A stretch of 41,569 nucleotides of DNA from Burkholderia catarinensis (GTDB taxonomy: Bacteria; Pseudomonadota; Gammaproteobacteria; Burkholderiales; Burkholderiaceae). The notes beneath the pieces were generated by a model. The model had not been told where the DNA came from. It was given only the letters and a program-made list of their open reading frames with translations, and searched no databases. This document shows, in pieces, positions 38,261 to 41,569 of the stretch; position 1 is the first letter of the stretch, and every line of letters begins with the position of its first letter. The position numbers and the translations under genes were made by a program. The DNA is taken from positions 1 through 41,569 of the forward strand of contig NZ_MDEQ02000042.1 in NCBI RefSeq assembly GCF_001883705.2, read 5' to 3'.

Positions 38261-39435
38261 TAACGTGCTCCACGTTTCATTAAGGATTCGACCAGGCCGA
38301 CGATGCCGCGCGGCATCAGTAGCGGCACCAGCACGAAGATCAGGCCAAGGAAGAACAGCCAGTATTCGGCGAAGTAGGCGGTGAAGAAGCTCTTCGCGCC
38401 GTTCACTGCGAACGCGCCGACGATCGGCCCGATCAGCGTGCCGCGCCCGCCCACCGCCACCCAGATCGCCATCTCGATCGAGTTGCCCGGTGACATTTCG
38501 CTGGGGTTGATGATGCCGACCTGCGGGACGTAGAGCGCGCCGGCGATGCCGCACAGCACCGCCGACACGGTCCAGATGAACAGCTTGTAGGCGAGTGGGC
38601 TGTAGCCGAGGAACATCAGGCGCGTTTCTCCGTCGCGCACGGCGGTGACGACGCGGCCCAGCTTCGAGGTGACGAGGGCGCGCGCGGCGATGAAGGCCAG
38701 CACTAGAGTGGCGAAGCTCATCAGCAGCAGCACGGTGCGCATGCCGGGCGAGGTGATGGTGTAGCCGGCGATGCGCTTGAAGTCGGTGAAGCCGTTGTTG
38801 CCGCCGAAGCCGCTCTCGTTGCGATAGAACAGCAGCATCACCGCGAAGGTCATGGCCTGGGTGATGATCGACAGGTAGACGCCCTTCACGCGCGAGCGGA
38901 AGGTGAAGAAGCCGAACACCCAGGCGACCACGGCCGGCACCAGCACCACCAGCGCGATCGCGACCGGCAAGTGGTCGGACCCGCTCCAGTACCAGGGCAG
39001 CGACTTCCAGTTCAGGAACACCATGAAGTCGGGCAGGTTGCTGCCGTAAACGCCGTCGTGGCCGATCTCGCGCATCAGGTACATGCCGATCGCGTAGCCT
39101 CCGAGCGCGAAAAACAGGCCGTGGCCAAGGCTCAGGATCCCGCAGTAGCCCCATACGAGGTCGAGCGCGAGCCCGCCGATCGCGTAGCACATGAACTTGC
39201 CGGCGATTGTCATCGCATAAGCGGACAGGTGGAAGGCGCTTGACTCGGGCACTACCAGCGCCGTGAGCGGCACGCCGATGCCGATCGCCAGGCACAGCGC
39301 GAGCAGGGCGAACCATGCCCTGCGCGACAGCAACGCGGCGCGCGGCGGCAGGCCCAGCGCGAAGTCGGGTGTACCGGCTGCGGGCACGGGCACCGTGGCC
39401 GGCGCTATCGAGAGGGAGGAGGCGATCAAGGTCAT
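38260..39435 (-). CDS. urtC: Urea ABC transporter permease UrtC
   Basis: This 391-residue LivM-type inner-membrane permease has about nine hydrophobic helices. The conserved WGYCGILSLGHGLFFALGGYA block and the cytoplasmic EAA-like loop around VVTAVRDGETRLMFLGYSP, which contacts the ATPases, are present. It starts three bases after the urtB stop and shares one base with urtD, indicating tight coupling. The length is normal for UrtC. Confidence 0.95.
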   Translation of the reverse strand: MTLIASSLSIAPATVPVPAAGTPDFALGLPPRAALLSRRAWFALLALCLAIGIGVPLTALVVPESSAFHLSAYAMTIAGKFMCYAIGGLALDLVWGYCGILSLGHGLFFALGGYAIGMYLMREIGHDGVYGSNLPDFMVFLNWKSLPWYWSGSDHLPVAIALVVLVPAVVAWVFGFFTFRSRVKGVYLSIITQAMTFAVMLLFYRNESGFGGNNGFTDFKRIAGYTITSPGMRTVLLLMSFATLVLAFIAARALVTSKLGRVVTAVRDGETRLMFLGYSPLAYKLFIWTVSAVLCGIAGALYVPQVGIINPSEMSPGNSIEMAIWVAVGGRGTLIGPIVGAFAVNGAKSFFTAYFAEYWLFFLGLIFVLVPLLMPRGIVGLVESLMKRGAR

Positions 39436-39438
39436 GGT

Positions 39439-41052
39439 TCAGGCCTCCGCGCTGCGGCCCTTCAGGGCGAACATGCCCTGTGGACGCTTCTGGATGAAGA
39501 GGACGATCATCACCAGCACCGCGATCTTGGCGAGCACGGCGCCCCAGAACGGTTCGATCGCCTTGCTTACGAGGCCCAGGCCGAAGCCGCCCACCACCGT
39601 GCCGGCGATCTGGCCGACGCCGCCCAGCACCACCGCCATGAAGGAATCGATGATGTAGTTCTGGCCGAGGTCGGGGCCGACGTTGCCGATCTGCGACAGC
39701 GCGCAACCGCCGAGGCCCGCGATGCCGGCGCCGAACGCGAACGCATACGCGTCGACGCGCGCGGTCTTCACGCCGACGCATGCGGCCATCCGCCGGTTCT
39801 GCGTGACCGCGCGCACGAACAGGCCGAGCCGCGTCTTCGTCAGCACGGCCCATGCGATGCCGACCACCGCGAGCGCGAACGCGAGGATCACGAGCCGGTT
39901 ATACGGCAGAATCAGGTTCTGCATCACGGCCACGCCGCCGCTCATCCACGACGGATTCACAACTTGCACGTTCTGCGCGCCGAACACCGTCCGCGTCGCC
40001 TGGATCAGGATCAGGCTGACGCCGAACGTCGCAAGCAGCGTCTCGAGCGGACGACCGTACAGATGCCGCAGCACGAGCCGCTCGAGCACGATGCCGACGA
40101 GCGCCGCCGCCGCGAACGACGCGGGCACCGCGATGAGCGGATACCAGTCGAACGCGGCCGGCGCGAAACGCTGCATGAGCGTCTGTACGACGTAGGTCGC
40201 GTACGCGCCGATCATTAGGAATTCGCCATGCGCCATGTTGATCACGCCGATTAGGCCGTAGGTGATGGCCAGGCCGAGCGCGGCAAGAAGCAGCACACTG
40301 CCGAGCGAAAGGCCCGCGAACAGCGTGCCCGCGATCTCGCCGCGGCGCTGCAACGCGTGCAGCGCATCGAGCCCTTGCTGCGCGGCGCCGCGCACGCGCG
40401 CGTCGGGTTCTGCGTAGCTGCCGTCGGCGTTCATTGCGACGAGCGGACGCAACTGCTCGATCATGTCGAGGTCGTGACGCGCGGCGACGACCTGCACCGC
40501 TTCGAGACGCTTCGCCGGATCAGCATCGTGCAGCGCGGCAATCGCCCACAGCGCGTCGAGCCGGCGCTTGAGCGTCGCATCGCTTTCCTTCGCGCGCGCC
40601 TTGTCAATCAGCGGCTTGAGCGACGCATCGGGGTTCTTCAGCAGCGCATCGACGGCGGCCGTGCGCGTGGCGAGGTCGGGCGAGGCCAGATCGAGGCCAG
40701 ACAGTGCGTTGGCGATCTTGCTGCGCAGGAGGTTGTTGAGCGTGACGGGCTGCGCGTCGCCGGGCTTGATGGCGGCGCCCGACAGGGAGTCCTTGGTGCT
40801 GCCGTCGTCGGCCTGCAGCAGCAGCTTTCCGTCGTCGGTGGCGAGCGTGGTGCCGTCGGCGAGTGCATGCAGTAGGGCGACCGAGGAGTTGTCACTGGCC
40901 GCGGCGAGGTGATCGATCGCCGCAAGTTTCGCGTCGAAGTCGTCGCCGGCCAGCGCGACCGTATCGGCGGCATCAATGGCGAACGCGGCGGGACTGCCAA
41001 TTGCCAATGCCGCGCAAGCTAGCAGCATTCGCATGAATGGGCGCAGAGTCAT
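39439..41052 (-). CDS. urtB: Urea ABC transporter permease UrtB
   Basis: This 537-residue permease has a signal peptide (MTLRPFMRMLLACAALA..., cleavage near AAFAID), then a soluble alpha-helical periplasmic N-domain (about 25-235, rich in Ala/Asp and HEAT-like) that is characteristic of UrtB and absent from LivH. About eight transmembrane helices follow, beginning at FAGLSLGSVLLLAALGLAI. The EAA-like loop reads VRAVTQNRRMAACVGVKT. The start at 41052 was chosen because it gives the signal peptide; the open frame upstream overlaps urtA and is not used. Confidence 0.94.
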   Translation of the reverse strand: MTLRPFMRMLLACAALAIGSPAAFAIDAADTVALAGDDFDAKLAAIDHLAAASDNSSVALLHALADGTTLATDDGKLLLQADDGSTKDSLSGAAIKPGDAQPVTLNNLLRSKIANALSGLDLASPDLATRTAAVDALLKNPDASLKPLIDKARAKESDATLKRRLDALWAIAALHDADPAKRLEAVQVVAARHDLDMIEQLRPLVAMNADGSYAEPDARVRGAAQQGLDALHALQRRGEIAGTLFAGLSLGSVLLLAALGLAITYGLIGVINMAHGEFLMIGAYATYVVQTLMQRFAPAAFDWYPLIAVPASFAAAALVGIVLERLVLRHLYGRPLETLLATFGVSLILIQATRTVFGAQNVQVVNPSWMSGGVAVMQNLILPYNRLVILAFALAVVGIAWAVLTKTRLGLFVRAVTQNRRMAACVGVKTARVDAYAFAFGAGIAGLGGCALSQIGNVGPDLGQNYIIDSFMAVVLGGVGQIAGTVVGGFGLGLVSKAIEPFWGAVLAKIAVLVMIVLFIQKRPQGMFALKGRSAEA

Positions 41053-41078
41053 GAATAGATCCGGAATTCCACGGTTGG

Positions 41079-41106
41079 CGAGGTCCGAAGAGTGCATCGG
41101 ACCTCG
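41079..41106. promoter_or_regulatory. Perfect 10-bp hairpin between urtA and urtB
   Basis: The arms CGAGGTCCGA (41079-41088) and TCGGACCTCG (41097-41106) pair perfectly around an 8-base loop, within the 64-base urtA-urtB gap. No T tract follows on the minus strand. Such hairpins after a binding-protein gene often stabilise its mRNA or partly attenuate transcription, giving more UrtA than permease. Confidence 0.7.
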
Positions 41107-41116
41107 ATACATCGAT

Positions 41117-41569
41117 TTAGGCCATCGCTGCGCGACGGCGGCGCAGGAAGTCGCCGATCGAGCTGACCACATCGGGCTTGCCCGCATTACCCTGGATGTA
41201 AGGGCTCCAAGGCTGCGCGCGCACCGCGGTCTTCGTCTTCCACACGACGTTGAACTGCCCGTCACCGCGGATCTCGCCGATCATCACCGGCTTGTGCAGG
41301 TGATGGTTGCCGTCCATCGCGAGCGTGAAGCCCGACGGCGCGGCGACGGTCTGGCCGATCATCGCGACGCGCACCTTGTCGACGTCGGTGCTCTTCGCTT
41401 TCTCGACCGCTTGCTTCCACATATGGATGCCCACGTAGGTCGCTTCCATCGGGTCGTTGGTCACGCGCTTCGCGCCGCCCGGCAGGTTGTTCGCCTTCAC
41501 CCACGCGGCGAACTGGTCCTTGAATTTCGTGTTCGTCGGGTTCTTCACCGACATGAAGTAATTCCACGC
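41117..41569 (-). CDS. urtA: Urea ABC transporter substrate-binding protein UrtA (C-terminal part, cut by window end)
   Basis: This is the last ~150 residues of the periplasmic urea-binding protein. The frame is open to the window end (AWNYFMSVKNP...), so the ATG at 41554 is an internal methionine and not the start. Peripla_BP_5-type features are THE C-lobe block KRVTNDPMEATYVGIHMWKQA and the GNHHLHKPVMIGEIRGDGQF segment, both typical of UrtA. It is the first gene of the operon by convention, with its promoter outside the window. Confidence 0.93.
   Translation of the reverse strand, partial: AWNYFMSVKNPTNTKFKDQFAAWVKANNLPGGAKRVTNDPMEATYVGIHMWKQAVEKAKSTDVDKVRVAMIGQTVAAPSGFTLAMDGNHHLHKPVMIGEIRGDGQFNVVWKTKTAVRAQPWSPYIQGNAGKPDVVSSIGDFLRRRRAAMA

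Noticed and set aside
38260..39853. Extension of the UrtD frame upstream to give an 812-residue protein
   Set aside because: The upstream part is out-of-frame urtC sequence, Arg-rich and without motifs. The real urtD starts at 38260 next to the urtC stop.
1..41569. tRNA, rRNA genes or CRISPR arrays
   Set aside because: No cloverleaf-like, rRNA-like or regularly spaced repeat sequences were noticed on either strand. The only repeats are the short ones listed.

Overview
The window is GC-rich (AT-richer only in a few intergenic stretches), dense with long ORFs, and its proteins (UrtABCDE, ETF-QO, GlxBCD, an IS407-like element) look betaproteobacterial, most likely Burkholderia. That assignment comes from recognising protein families, not from a search.

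Region 1 (1-17.1 kb) is a nitrogen/amine catabolic locus with a transposon scar at each end. An IS3-family element (51-1289), whose left 50 bp is duplicated in tandem at the window edge, cuts an APC-type amino-acid permease. Then follow, on the minus strand, a SoxB-like FAD amine oxidoreductase, EtfB, EtfA, a HutD-like protein and ETF:quinone oxidoreductase, closed by a good intrinsic terminator. A divergent LysR regulator and an N-formylglutamate deformylase (HutG) face them. A XRE-cupin regulator is divergent from glnT-glxB-glxC-glxD-amtB. GlnT and GlxBCD resemble gamma-glutamylmethylamide synthetase and N-methylglutamate synthase. The heterotetrameric N-methylglutamate dehydrogenase usual in that pathway is absent, and a single FAD subunit coupled to ETF/ETF-QO may replace it. 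A well-matched sigma-54 promoter lies just past the 3' end of the XRE gene and points antisense through it towards glnT. The right end holds only the last ~66 codons of an aldehyde dehydrogenase and the N-terminal ~40% of a Tn3-family transposase.

Region 2 (18.6-36.6 kb) is the most interesting part. It is a compact run of 16 minus-strand genes, many with 4-base ATGA overlaps, that I cannot match to a described system: a nucleotidyltransferase-like protein, an unknown helical protein, a class III aminotransferase, a START/SRPBCC protein, a thioester-reductase-like SDR, a fatty-acid desaturase, two dCTP-deaminase-like paralogues with complementary active-site losses, a phosphohistidine dikinase lacking the PEP-binding barrel, two paralogous CYTH-like proteins (one apparently degenerate), an HprK-like kinase, a dNMP-kinase-like P-loop protein, and three phosphatases of unrelated folds (alkaline phosphatase superfamily, HAD, calcineurin-like). 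An ornithine-decarboxylase-like enzyme and an SMR exporter are transcribed divergently from a 669-bp AT-richer regulatory region. The content suggests assembly, phosphorylation and export of a small molecule built from a nucleotide-like or amine/lipid precursor. The product is unknown.

Region 3 (36.7-41.6 kb) is the urea ABC transporter operon urtABCDE, minus strand, with urtA running off the window end. Region 2 may be an island inserted beside this core operon. No tRNA, rRNA or CRISPR array was seen.
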